64,000 nucleotides of DNA from Saccharopolyspora kobensis (lineage in GTDB: Bacteria > Actinomycetota > Actinomycetes > Mycobacteriales > Pseudonocardiaceae). The stretch spans positions 558,001 through 622,000 of the forward strand of contig NZ_FNVB01000004.1 of NCBI RefSeq assembly GCF_900108315.1, written 5' to 3'. The notes beneath the pieces are model-generated. The model searched no databases, was not told where the DNA came from, and worked only from the letters and a program-made list of their open reading frames with translations. A program made the translations under genes and the position numbers. Below, in pieces: positions 24,814 through 33,013 of the stretch. The first letter of the stretch is position 1; every line of letters begins with the position of its first letter.

Positions 24814-24910
24814 GGTGCCCCGGGCGCGGAGTGCGAAAACTCCCCACCCGGGGCACCTACCGTGTGTCGGGGGGCTTCCACACGGTCTACCGAACAGTAA
24901 CTCGTTCGGT
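24814..24910 (+). other. cluster of three perfect hairpins between genes
   Basis: Three separate inverted repeats lie in 97 bp: GGTGCCCCGGG 24814-24824 with 24847-24857 (and an inner stem GGAGT/ACTCC at 24828-24832/24839-24843), ACCGTGTG 24859-24866 with 24879-24886, and ACCGAAC 24889-24895 with 24904-24910. No gene overlaps them. The rest of the gap 24600-25037 shows nothing else apart from the terminator at 24997. A structured RNA is possible. Confidence 0.45.
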
Positions 24911-24996
24911 TGATCTCAGCGATACGGCACGTGGGTAAACCTTCGCTCTGAGTCAGCGTCGTGCGCTTGCGTCGATGGTTGTGGTGAATTCTCGAC

Positions 24997-25028
24997 GGGA
25001 TGGCGGCCCCGTGTGAAGCCGCCATCCC
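24997..25028 (-). terminator. terminator of the TauE/SafE gene
   Basis: Perfect 11-bp stem GGGATGGCGGC (24997-25007) with complement 25018-25028, ten bases beyond the stop of the transporter gene. Confidence 0.8.
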
Positions 25029-25037
25029 GGGGACGGT

Positions 25038-25943
25038 TCAGCCGCGCACCGCCTCCGCTGCGTCGGCGGGGTCGGCCTCCGGCTGGTGGCGCTCCGCGCG
25101 GATCACCCGGACGGTGTAGGCGATGGCGGCGATCCAGGCCACCGCGATCACCGAGTAGATGATGGTGTGCGACGGCCCGGGCAGGTCGAAGTCCTTGATC
25201 AGCGTGCGCGCGTTGGTGAGCACGATCAGTCCGCCGGCGCCGACGCCGATCAGTCGCATCGGCACGATGCGCACCAGGTACGCCGCCAGCGGCGCGGCGA
25301 TCACGCCGCCCAGCAGCAGCGCGCCCACGGTCGTCCAGGAGAGGTTCTGGTTCGCCAGGGAGAGCAGGAAGCCGAGGCTGGCCGCGGCCGCGATCAGGAA
25401 TTCGCTGGTGTCCACCGAACCGATGACCTTGCGCGGTTCAACCCGGCCGGTGCTCAGCAGCGTCGGGGTCGCCACCGGGCCCCAGCCGCCACCGCCGGTG
25501 GCGTCCACGAACCCGGCGACCAGGCCGAGCGGGGCGAGCAGCTTGGAGCTGACGCCGGTGAGCTGGCGGCGGCGCAGCGGGCGGAAGGCGAACCGGGCCA
25601 GCACGTAGAGGCCGAGCGCGAGCAGGACCGTCGACATCCACGGCTCGGCGGCCTCGGTGGAGATGTTGCTCAGCGCGGTGGCGCCGAGGAACGCACCGAT
25701 CGCGCCCGGCACGCCGAGGGTGAGCACGACGCGCCAGTCGACGTTGCCGAACTTCCAGTGCGACAGGCCGGAGGCCAGCGAGGTGCCCAGCTCGGCCAGG
25801 TGCACCGAGGCGGAGGCCAGGGCCGGGCTCATCCCGGCGGCGAGCAGGATGGTGGTGGACGTGACGCCGTAGGCCATGCCCAGCGAGCCGTCCACCAGCT
25901 GCGCGATGAAACCACCGATCGCGAAGATCAGGAACGCTTGCAC
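25038..25943 (-). CDS. TauE/SafE-family sulfite/anion exporter-type permease
   Basis: 301 residues with eight membrane segments. AQLVDGSLGMAYGVTSTTIL and GFVDATGGGGWGPVATPTLL are the two family repeats (G-x-G/D-G-G-x-x-x-P type). Members move sulfite, sulfoacetate or other organic anions. GTG 25943 has GGAGA upstream; an Arg/Pro-rich extension upstream is not credible. A sulfur-type leader peptide is encoded 98 bp before its start, which links it to sulfur metabolism. Confidence 0.9.
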   Translation of the reverse strand: MQAFLIFAIGGFIAQLVDGSLGMAYGVTSTTILLAAGMSPALASASVHLAELGTSLASGLSHWKFGNVDWRVVLTLGVPGAIGAFLGATALSNISTEAAEPWMSTVLLALGLYVLARFAFRPLRRRQLTGVSSKLLAPLGLVAGFVDATGGGGWGPVATPTLLSTGRVEPRKVIGSVDTSEFLIAAAASLGFLLSLANQNLSWTTVGALLLGGVIAAPLAAYLVRIVPMRLIGVGAGGLIVLTNARTLIKDFDLPGPSHTIIYSVIAVAWIAAIAYTVRVIRAERHQPEADPADAAEAVRG

Positions 25944-26041
25944 GATGTCTCCGTGGGTGCGAGGGGGAGCCGAAACCGGCGCGCGCGGGCGCGCGCTGCG
26001 ATGCGCAGCCGGAACGGGGGAGTTGTGGAGTGCGGGCGGGG

Positions 26042-26134
26042 CTACCGCGCGCACCGACACCCTGCGGAGGTGACGCGGCGGAGGTCGACGTGGAGGCGCT
26101 GCACGAGCAGCCGCCACTGATCACCAGGCGTCAT
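26042..26134 (-). CDS. sulfur-metabolism leader peptide
   Basis: A 30-residue reading frame whose second half reads LVQRLHVDLRRVTSAGCRC. This matches the pattern (R-x-H-V-D-L-x-R-V-x-S-A-x-C-R) of the short putative leader peptides found before sulfate and cysteine genes in actinomycetes. The family is thought to sense cysteine supply through the Cys codons near its end, by ribosome-dependent attenuation. Here it lies 98 bp upstream of the TauE/SafE transporter on the same strand. The peptide assignment is by pattern; the mechanism is inferred. Confidence 0.8.
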   Translation of the reverse strand: MTPGDQWRLLVQRLHVDLRRVTSAGCRCAR

Positions 26135-26691
26135 GCCGGACAGTGAAGCAGATCCCGCGATCGAGTGGCACCGCCTCTCAGAGTGCGGGAGGCCGGTTTG
26201 CCGGGATCGCCGGGCCTGTGCGCAAGGCCACTTCTGGCGGTAGCCGACCTCCTCGCGGCGGTCGTCCGCGCCGCGCTCCGACCGCGCACCAACACCGTCC
26301 TCAGTGGACTCGGGAAAACCCTTTCCGTGCTGCGTGTTCGTTGCGACCGCGCTCGCGATCAGGATGTGGACCTGCGAAAACGCGCGTGCCGCTGATCGTC
26401 CTCGCGGCGCGTTGATCGCGCCCCGGGTCGCGCCGTTCGGGTGTCGGTCGGCGGCCGCGGCCGTTATCCGATGGTCATCTTCGGTAGGCACTGAGAGTGA
26501 TCGTGTGCACGTCGTCCGTGGCTTGATGTTCAGGTGAACGGGCTAATGCTTGCGTCTGTTGATAACCCTCAGCTACTTTCTCCGCTCGTACGTCACGGTT
26601 CGGTCACGGCAACATCTCGACCCCCGACGAGGTGTTACCCGCACTCCCCCGAGCGGGAAGTGGCCGGATCTCCCCGAGACGGAAGGTGAAG
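26135..26691. other. intergenic region between leader peptide and M23 gene
   Basis: About 550 bp with no convincing gene on either strand. It must hold the divergent promoters of the leader/transporter unit and of the M23 peptidase. Some actinomycete M23/Rpf genes have a c-di-AMP (ydaO) riboswitch in this place; I looked for its conserved blocks and do not see them. Confidence 0.4.
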
Positions 26692-27477
26692 ATGGGCAAG
26701 CACCGCAAGGAGGGCGGCCATCCCCCGAAGGCCGCCCTCCCGCTACGGAACAAGGTCGTCGCCGCAGTCGTGGCCGGCGGCGCCTTCGCCGCGGTCGGCC
26801 AGCCGCTGGCCACGGCCGGCGAGACCGAGGCCCCCGAGCGCAGCGCAGCGGTGCACCCGCTCGCCGCGAGCAAGAAGCTGAGCCTGGCGCTCACCGGCAC
26901 GTCGTCCAGCCCGGCCTCGGTCCAGCTGCTCGCTCAGGAGACCGCGACCGACTCGGTCGAGGAATCGGGCCGGATCGACAAGTCCGAGGCCATCGAGCGG
27001 GCCCGCGCGGAGGCCGAGCGGGCCAGGCAGGAAGCCGAGCGCGCCGCGGCCGAGGCCGAGCGCGCCGCGGAGGAAGCGGCCCGCAAGGCCGCCAGCGGCT
27101 TCGTCAAACCCGCGGAGGGCACCTTCACCTCCGGCTTCGGTGCCCGCTGGGGCACCAACCACAACGGGATCGACATCGCCAACAGCATCGGCACGCCGAT
27201 CCGCGCGGTGGCCGCGGGCACCGTGGTCGAAGCAGGCCCGGCCAGCGGCTTCGGCCAGTGGATCCGGCTGCAGCACAAGGACGGCACCATCACCGTCTAC
27301 GGCCACATCAACACCATCGACGTCAGCGAAGGCGAGCAGGTCGGCGCGGGCGAGCAGATCGCCACGATGGGCAACCGCGGCCAGTCCACCGGCCCGCACC
27401 TGCACTTCGAGGTGCACGTGGGCGGAAGCAAGATCAACCCCCTGCCGTGGCTGAGCGCCCGCGGCATCGAGGTGTAG
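26692..27477 (+). CDS. M23-family peptidoglycan peptidase, exported
   Basis: 261 residues. After a basic start comes a signal-like segment (KVVAAVVAGGAFAAVGQPLA), then an Ala/Glu/Arg coiled coil (about residues 100-140), then a lysostaphin-type peptidase domain. Zn ligands are visible: H in NHNGIDIAN (H-x4-D), and the H-x-H of GPHLHFEVHVGG near residue 240. It would cleave peptide cross-links in the wall. ATG 26692 follows GGAAGG. Confidence 0.92.
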   Translation: MGKHRKEGGHPPKAALPLRNKVVAAVVAGGAFAAVGQPLATAGETEAPERSAAVHPLAASKKLSLALTGTSSSPASVQLLAQETATDSVEESGRIDKSEAIERARAEAERARQEAERAAAEAERAAEEAARKAASGFVKPAEGTFTSGFGARWGTNHNGIDIANSIGTPIRAVAAGTVVEAGPASGFGQWIRLQHKDGTITVYGHINTIDVSEGEQVGAGEQIATMGNRGQSTGPHLHFEVHVGGSKINPLPWLSARGIEV

Positions 27478-27495
27478 TGAGCACCTCCCCGAGCG

Positions 27496-27535
27496 GCCGC
27501 CCGGGACCCGAATCCCCCGACGGGTTCCGGGCGGC
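27496..27535 (+). terminator. terminator of the M23 gene
   Basis: 15-bp stem (GCCGCCCGGGACCCG at 27496-27510 with 27521-27535, one G-U pair) and a 10-nt loop, 18 bases past the stop codon. Confidence 0.75.
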
Positions 27536-27756
27536 TCCCTCCCGTCTCGCAGTCCCGCCTCTCCGCGATTTTCAGTGGTGGTTGCGTTTCGGGTTGATCT
27601 CGCGTTCTGCGGTTTCTTGGGGCTGGGTTGTGTCACGGTCCCCTGAGATGCGGTTGGGCGGGGCTCCGGTTGGCACAAGTGCTGGCCGGGTTCCCGCAGT
27701 CCAGTGAGGGCCGTGTCTCTCGTCGAGGGTTGCCCGCAGTCCACGCCTGGGGCTAG

Positions 27757-28572
27757 CTAGTCCGCGCCGGTGCGGGCCGGTTTTTCCTCTTCGATGCGCT
27801 GGCGGAGCCAGCTGAGGGTGCGGGAGAGCAGCCGGGAGACGTGCATCTGGGAGATGCCGATCTGCTCGGCGATCTGGGTCTGGGTCATGCCGCGGAAGAA
27901 GCGCATCACCAGGATCCGGCGTTCCCGTTCCGGCAGCTCCTGCAGCAGCGGGCGCACCATCTCGCGGTTCTCCACCTCGGCCAGCTCGGCGTCGTCGGAC
28001 CCGATCGCATCGCCCAGCGGGATCTCGTCGGTGTCGGTGAGCAGCTCGTCCAGCGACGCGCTGCGGTAGGCGTTGCCCGCCTCCAGCCCGCGGTACACGT
28101 CGTCGGTGCTGATGCCCAGGTGCTCGGCCAGCTCGCTGGGCACCGGGGCCCGCCCCAGCTCCTGGGACAGGCGGGCGATCGCAGCCGACACCGACAGGTG
28201 CAGCTCCTGCAGCCGGCGGGGCATCCGCACCGCCCAGCCGGTGTCGCGGAAGTGCCGCCGCACCTCGCCCATGATCGTCGGCACCGCGTAGGACAGGAAG
28301 TCCACGCCGCGGGCCGGGTCGAAGCGGTCCACCGCGTTGATCAGGCCGAGGGTGGCCACCTGGGTCAGGTCCTCCTGCGATTCGCCGCGGTGGCTGAAGC
28401 GGCGGGCGATGTGCTCGGCCACGGGCAGGTGCTCGGTGACCAGCTTGTCGCGGAGCGCTGAGTGGCGGGGGTCCTGCTTGCTCAGCTTCGCGAGCTCGCC
28501 GAAGAGCGGCGCCAGCCGGTCGTAGCGCTCGTTGCGCGAATGTGCCGTTGGCTTGGAGTCCGCTCGTCTCAC
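27757..28572 (-). CDS. SigB/SigF-type RNA polymerase sigma factor
   Basis: 271 residues of the group 3 (stress/development) sigma family. Region 2 is seen as HIARRFSHRGESQEDLTQVA and NAVDRFDPARGVDFLSYAVP, region 3 as RRLQELHLSVSAAIARLSQE, and region 4 as LPERERRILVMRFFRGMTQT with the helix-turn-helix IAEQIGISQMHVSRLLSRTL. The GTG start overlaps the stop of the anti-sigma gene (GTGA), so sigma and inhibitor are made together. Activity is probably set by partner switching. Confidence 0.95.
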   Translation of the reverse strand: MRRADSKPTAHSRNERYDRLAPLFGELAKLSKQDPRHSALRDKLVTEHLPVAEHIARRFSHRGESQEDLTQVATLGLINAVDRFDPARGVDFLSYAVPTIMGEVRRHFRDTGWAVRMPRRLQELHLSVSAAIARLSQELGRAPVPSELAEHLGISTDDVYRGLEAGNAYRSASLDELLTDTDEIPLGDAIGSDDAELAEVENREMVRPLLQELPERERRILVMRFFRGMTQTQIAEQIGISQMHVSRLLSRTLSWLRQRIEEEKPARTGAD

Positions 28573-28976
28573 ACGTGTGCCGTCCGTCCCTTGGTCAACT
28601 CGATCCGCACCAGGTGGCTGCCGTCGGCGGCAGCGGGATCCGACTCGACCGAGGTTGACACAACGTCCGCAAGAGCGCTGAGCACGCGCCAGCTGAACGT
28701 ATCCTTGCGCGGGCCGAATGCGTCGTCGCTGGGAACCTCGGCGGTGACCGACAGCGCATCGCCGTCGCTGCGGAACCGGCACACCAGCGTCGATGCCGGG
28801 GCCGCCAGCCGGATCAGCGAGGAGCAGGCCTCGTCCACGGCCAGCCGCAGGTCGGCGATCGAGTCGATGTCGTAGTCCGCGCGCATCGCGAGGTCGCCGA
28901 CCACCGCGCGCATCACCGCCAGCTGGGCGGGCTCGGCCGCGATGCGGACCTCAACCACGTTCGCCGCGGAGGTCAT
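28569..28976 (-). CDS. anti-sigma factor, RsbW-type ATPase
   Basis: 135 residues, a single GHKL ATPase fold: IADLRLAVDEACSSLIRLA holds the N-box (D-E-A-x-x-x), and a degenerate G-box follows. RsbW proteins bind their sigma factor and phosphorylate an STAS-domain antagonist; no antagonist gene is nearby. ATG 28976 follows GGGGAGA. Stop overlaps the sigma factor start. Confidence 0.9.
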   Translation of the reverse strand: MTSAANVVEVRIAAEPAQLAVMRAVVGDLAMRADYDIDSIADLRLAVDEACSSLIRLAAPASTLVCRFRSDGDALSVTAEVPSDDAFGPRKDTFSWRVLSALADVVSTSVESDPAAADGSHLVRIELTKGRTAHV

Positions 28977-29109
28977 CGGCTCTCCCCTCGCGACCTCGCG
29001 TTCCACGCTCATCCCGGGCCACCTCGTCTCGGTCGGTCTGGCGCGACCAATCATCACTCGCAGTCACCTGGTACCCGAGCCCCGCACCGAACAAACGGGC
29101 GCTCGACGG

Positions 29110-29739
29110 CTACAGCAGGCTGCTCCAGTAGTCCCAGAAGCGCAGCAGCACCAGGACCACGATCACCAGATACCACACGACGAGGAGCAAGCTGTGGAAC
29201 CGGGCCAGCGCCACGCCGGTGGATCGGCCGCCGCCGAAGTTGCCCGCGGTCAGGTTGTGCAGCGTCGTGTACCAGAACAGCGGGATGGTCACGACCCACA
29301 CGACCATGCAGTACGGGCACAGCGCGCCGATCTCGTAGAGGCTCTGCACCACCAGCCAGTGGATGAAGCCCACCGCCAGGGTGGTGCCGACCTGCATGCC
29401 CAGCCAGAACCAGCGCGGCGGGCGGAAACCCGCCAGCACCGCGACGCCGGTGGTCACCACCACCGGGAACGCGGCCACGCCGATCAGCGGGTTCGGGAAG
29501 CCCAGCACCGCGGCCTGGGCGCTGTCCATCACCGAACCGCAGGAGATGATCGGGCTGATGCTGCAGGTCGGCACGTAGCCGGGGTTGGCCAGCTTCGCGA
29601 GCTTCTCGACGATCAGCGCGAACGAACCGGCCAGCCCGATGAGCCCGCCCACGACGTAGAGCCAGCCCAGGCCTCGGGGCTGCGGGGCCACGTCCGGGGC
29701 TTCGGTCGCGTCCCGCTCGACGGCGTGGGCGGCGCTCAC
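29110..29739 (-). CDS. vitamin K epoxide reductase (VKOR) family protein
   Basis: 209 residues, five membrane segments. The loop Cys pair is in PTCSISPIISCGSVM and the active-site C-x-x-C in IGALCPYCMVVW. Actinobacterial VKOR reoxidises DsbA-like proteins and passes electrons to quinone, doing the work of DsbB. It overlaps the DsbA-like gene by 4 bp (ATGA), which fixes the functional pairing. Start ATG 29739. Confidence 0.95.
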   Translation of the reverse strand: MSAAHAVERDATEAPDVAPQPRGLGWLYVVGGLIGLAGSFALIVEKLAKLANPGYVPTCSISPIISCGSVMDSAQAAVLGFPNPLIGVAAFPVVVTTGVAVLAGFRPPRWFWLGMQVGTTLAVGFIHWLVVQSLYEIGALCPYCMVVWVVTIPLFWYTTLHNLTAGNFGGGRSTGVALARFHSLLLVVWYLVIVVLVLLRFWDYWSSLL

Positions 29740-30485
29740 TTGGCCAGCTCCGCGTCCAGCTTGCTGCGGAAGGCCTGGTTGAGCTGCTCCCAGGTCTGCA
29801 CGTCGTCGCCGGGCTTGAACTGCCTGCCGTTGATGAAGATCGTCGGCGTGCCCTCGACACCGGCCTTCTTGCCGTCCGCGGAGTCGGCGTCGATCTTGGC
29901 GTTGACCTGCGGCGAGTTCACGTCCGCGCGGAACTTCTCCAGATCCAGGCCGGCCTGCTGGGCGTACTGCTCGAACAGCCCGCGGGCCTTGGCCGCGTCA
30001 CTGCTGACCTGGCCGTCCGGGGTGCTTCCCCACGCCTCGTAGTTGTCGTAGATGGCGTGGTACATCTCCTTGAACTTGCCCTGCAGCGCGGCGGCCTCGG
30101 CGGCCTGCGCGGCCGGCCGGGCCAGCGGGTGCATGTCCAACGGGAAGTTCCGCACCACGAAGTTGATCTTGCCCGCGTAGTCGGCCTCGACCTGCTTGGT
30201 CATGTTCGTGTAGTAGCCCCAGCAGGCGGGGCACTGGTAGTCGAGGAACTCGACCACGGTCACCTTGCTCTCCGGCGACTCGACGAGCAGGTTGCTGTCC
30301 GGCTTGCGCAGCAGCTCGGCCGCCACCGGCGGGCCGGTGGGCTCCTCGGGAGCGCTGCCGCCATCGCGGTTGAACCACAGCACGCCGCCGATCACCGCGA
30401 CGGCGACGACGGCGACGATCGCGGTGAGGATGACGTTGGTGGACAGCCCGCTTCCCTTGGTCAGCGGATTCTTGTTCTTCGACAT
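29736..30485 (-). CDS. membrane-anchored DsbA-like thiol oxidoreductase
   Basis: 249 residues: an N-terminal membrane anchor (VILTAIVAVVAVAVIGGVLW) and an extracytoplasmic thioredoxin fold with helical insert. Active site FLDYQCPACWGYY (C-P-A-C), cis-Pro loop VEGTPTIFINGRQF. It introduces disulfides in exported proteins and is reoxidised by the VKOR encoded next to it. Divergent from the LigD-type gene. Confidence 0.95.
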   Translation of the reverse strand: MSKNKNPLTKGSGLSTNVILTAIVAVVAVAVIGGVLWFNRDGGSAPEEPTGPPVAAELLRKPDSNLLVESPESKVTVVEFLDYQCPACWGYYTNMTKQVEADYAGKINFVVRNFPLDMHPLARPAAQAAEAAALQGKFKEMYHAIYDNYEAWGSTPDGQVSSDAAKARGLFEQYAQQAGLDLEKFRADVNSPQVNAKIDADSADGKKAGVEGTPTIFINGRQFKPGDDVQTWEQLNQAFRSKLDAELAK

Positions 30486-30646
30486 CGAGTGCTCTCACCT
30501 AACAGCCAGGTCCAGGGGGTTGAGTCCAGTTTCTCGCATTCACTCGTTCGTGAACCCGTTCGGGGTGGAACTCACAGGCGGCTCACAGGCGGTTCTCAGC
30601 TTCAGGTCGGTTTGCCGTCCGCGGCGAAGCGAGTTGGCATGGTCGG

Positions 30647-31642
30647 ATGAGCGATCCGCTGCGCTTGGTCGACGAATCCGAGCAGGCAGGGCTCCGGCGC
30701 TGGCGGGGTGGCACCTGGCACGAGCCGGTGCTGGCCACCCTGACCGGCGACCGGTTCTCCGGGCCGGACTGGCTCTTCGAGCGCAAGCTCGACGGCGTCC
30801 GGGTGATCGCCGGGCGCGACGGTGACCGGCCGGTGCTGTGGTCGCGCAATCGCAAGCGGGTCGACGCGGCCTACCCGGAGGTCGTGGACGCGCTGGTCGC
30901 GCAGGGCGCCGACCGGTTCGTGATCGACGGCGAGGTGGTCGCCTTCGAGGGCGACCGGACCAGCTTCGCCCGGCTGCAGAAGCGGATCCACCTCACCGAC
31001 CCGGCCGCCGCGCGGCGCACCGGGGTGGCGGTCTTCTACTACGTGTTCGACCTGATCGCCTTCGGCGGCGTCGACCTGACCGGGCTGCCGCTGCGCACCC
31101 GGAAGCGGTTGTTGCGGGAGTGCTTCGAGTTCACCGATCCGCTGCGGTTCAGCGCGCACCGGGTCGGCAACGGCGAGGAGTTCTTCCGCGAGGCGTGCCG
31201 GCGCGGGTGGGAGGGGCTGATCGCCAAGCGCGCGGACCGGCCCTACCGCGGCGGCCGCAGCCGCGACTGGTTGAAGTTCAAGTGCGTGACCGACCAGGAG
31301 TTCGTCATCGGTGGGTTCACCGATCCGAAGGGCGCCCGGGCCGGCTTCGGCGCCCTGCTGGTCGGCTACTACCGGGAAGGGCGGCTGCGCTACGCGGGGA
31401 AGGTCGGCACCGGCTACGACGAGCGGACGCTGCGGAACCTGCGGGCCGAGCTGGACGGCCTGGCCCGGGCCACCTCGCCCTTCGCCGACGAGGTGCCCGA
31501 GCCGGGTGCGCACTGGGTGTCGCCGGTTCTTGTCGCGCAGGTCGGGTTCACCGAGTGGACCGAGGACGGCAGGCTCCGGCACCCGAGGTTCTCCGGACTG
31601 CGCAACGACAAACGCCCCGAGGACGTGATCCGCGAATCCTGA
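30647..31642 (+). CDS. ATP-dependent DNA ligase, LigD ligase-domain type
   Basis: 331 residues. The adenylation lysine is in FERKLDGVRVIAGRDG (motif I K-x-D-G-x-R), with FVIDGEVVAF (motif III), EGLIAKRADRPY (motif IV) and WLKFKCVTDQEF (motif V), then an OB-fold. It corresponds to the ligase module of LigD without polymerase or nuclease domains, as used in bacterial end joining. Ku is not in the window. Confidence 0.93.
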   Translation: MSDPLRLVDESEQAGLRRWRGGTWHEPVLATLTGDRFSGPDWLFERKLDGVRVIAGRDGDRPVLWSRNRKRVDAAYPEVVDALVAQGADRFVIDGEVVAFEGDRTSFARLQKRIHLTDPAAARRTGVAVFYYVFDLIAFGGVDLTGLPLRTRKRLLRECFEFTDPLRFSAHRVGNGEEFFREACRRGWEGLIAKRADRPYRGGRSRDWLKFKCVTDQEFVIGGFTDPKGARAGFGALLVGYYREGRLRYAGKVGTGYDERTLRNLRAELDGLARATSPFADEVPEPGAHWVSPVLVAQVGFTEWTEDGRLRHPRFSGLRNDKRPEDVIRES

Positions 31643-31654
31643 CGACGCGAAGCC

Positions 31655-31801
31655 TCAGCGGCCGATCTCGGCTGCGGCCGGCTGCACCGGGAGCTGGGTT
31701 TCCGAAGGGCTGCTGGGACTCCACGTGGCGAGCAGGACGGTCGTGACGACCATCATCACGGTTCCGACAACCGACACAATGGTGCGGCTGTTGCTCTGCA
31801 T
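31655..31801 (-). CDS. small single-span membrane protein, doubtful
   Basis: 48 residues with one membrane helix (TIVSVVGTVMMVVTTVLLA) followed by a Pro/Ser-rich tail. There is no clear ribosome site; a longer start at 31915 would add an Arg-rich stretch. No homology that I recognise. Could be real because the hydrophobic helix is well formed. Confidence 0.4.
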   Translation of the reverse strand: MQSNSRTIVSVVGTVMMVVTTVLLATWSPSSPSETQLPVQPAAAEIGR

Positions 31802-31898
31802 GGCGTGGGCCCCCGAATTTCTCGCGTAGGGATTGGGCGGAGTGCGGCGACGCCTCGAACGGCGTCCCACCTTGGTGTCGCCACCGGGGGCGACAACG

Positions 31899-32633
31899 TT
31901 AGCCAACAGGGCCATTGTTCCCGGTGTGATGCGGAACTCCCTGGTGGGGGCCGGTTTCCGGGTCGTGCGACCAGAGTCCCAGTTGCTGCAGGTGATGGAT
32001 CAGTAACTCTCCGGTGCGGGCCACGTGCTCGTGCATCGCCGAGCGCGCGGCGACCGGGTCGTGCTGCTGCATCGCGAGCAGCAGGACCTGGTGATCGGTG
32101 ACCGCCATCTCGCGCCAGCCGGGCACCGCCGCGGCGACGTGCTGCGGCGCGTAGCGCGTCGCGATGCCCAGGAACCACGACAGCTTCGGCGAATCCGCGA
32201 TCCGCCACAGCACCGCGTGGAAGCGGGTCACCACACCGCCCATGTCGGCCAGCACGAACTGCGCCGCCAGCCGCATCTCGTCCAGCAGCGCGTCGAGCTC
32301 GGCCAGCGGTTCGGCGGTGATCCGCGGCGCGGCGCGGGCGGCCAGCTCGCCAGCGATGCTGGCCTGCACGCGGTGGGCGTCGGCGAAGTCGTGGCGGCTC
32401 AGCGGCGCCACCGTGAACCCGCGCCGGGGCTCCAGATCCACGAATCCCTCGCCGCGCAACGCCAGCAGCGCCTCGCGCACCGGGGTGACGCTGACGCCGA
32501 GGTGCTCGGCGAGCCGTTCCAGGTGCAGGTGATCGCCGGCCCGGAGCCGACCGGTCATGATCCACTCGCGCAGCCGGCCGGCCAGTTCGTCGGGCAGCCG
32601 CGGGGACTGTGCGCGCATCGCCGCGTTGATCAC
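31899..32633 (-). CDS. GntR-family regulator, FCD type
   Basis: 244 residues. The winged helix LAGRLREWIMTGRLRAGDHL continues HLERLAEHLGVSVTPVREAL, the exact GntR signature. The C-terminal all-helical FCD domain has RFHAVLWRIADSP and HQVLLLAMQQHDPVAARSAM with metal-binding histidines. It probably responds to a small carboxylate. Start GTG 32633 (GGGAGG ten bases upstream) preferred over ATG 32618, which lacks a ribosome site. Confidence 0.9.
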   Translation of the reverse strand: MINAAMRAQSPRLPDELAGRLREWIMTGRLRAGDHLHLERLAEHLGVSVTPVREALLALRGEGFVDLEPRRGFTVAPLSRHDFADAHRVQASIAGELAARAAPRITAEPLAELDALLDEMRLAAQFVLADMGGVVTRFHAVLWRIADSPKLSWFLGIATRYAPQHVAAAVPGWREMAVTDHQVLLLAMQQHDPVAARSAMHEHVARTGELLIHHLQQLGLWSHDPETGPHQGVPHHTGNNGPVG

Positions 32634-32833
32634 CGCTCGGACGCCTCCCGCGGCGTGCCGGTGGTGGTGTCGCCTGTCACGGGCAACTTGATACCACCTG
32701 CCGCGGACGGCCGGTTCCGATCGCGGGCGCTGCGCCTCCGGCCCGCCGGTGATGCTCCATAGTGGACAGATGTCGGGGCGGCGCCGCCCCGCGCCAGGTG
32801 CCCGCAGGCGACCCGCGCGCCGTGGTGGTGGTC

Positions 32834-32970
32834 GGTCTGGATCGCGCGATGTGGTTCCACGAGGACCTCCGAGCCGATGAGTGGTTGCTCCACGACCAGA
32901 ACTGCCCGGCGACGGGCGGCCGGGCACTTGGACGCGGCAACGTCTTCGGCCGTTCCGATCACCGCCGGTC
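32834..32970 (+). pseudogene. remnant of a TesB-type acyl-CoA thioesterase
   Basis: Translated in the frame that runs into the PucR gene, the segment LDRAMWFHEDLRADEWLLHD followed by CPATGGRALGRGNVF is clearly the C-terminal part of a TesB thioesterase (compare SLDHAMWFHRRFRADEWLLY in the intact copy at 4801). About 35-40 codons are recognisable. Before and after, homology disappears, and the catalytic Gln segment is gone. The surrounding 32634-33013 otherwise holds only promoter sequence for the GntR and PucR genes. Confidence 0.8.
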
Positions 32971-33013
32971 GCGCAGCGGTGGGAGGCGGTCCGCGGCCGG
33001 TATCGTTTCAGGC

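Noticed and set aside
26460-26690. c-di-AMP (ydaO-type) riboswitch before the M23 peptidase gene
   Set aside because: Expected from gene type in actinomycetes, but the conserved sequence blocks are not seen.
31893-31908. TetR-operator-like ACAACGTTAGCCAACA
   Set aside because: It shares CGTTAGCCAAC with the site at 47731 but overlaps the end of the GntR coding sequence and is a poor palindrome; probably coincidence.
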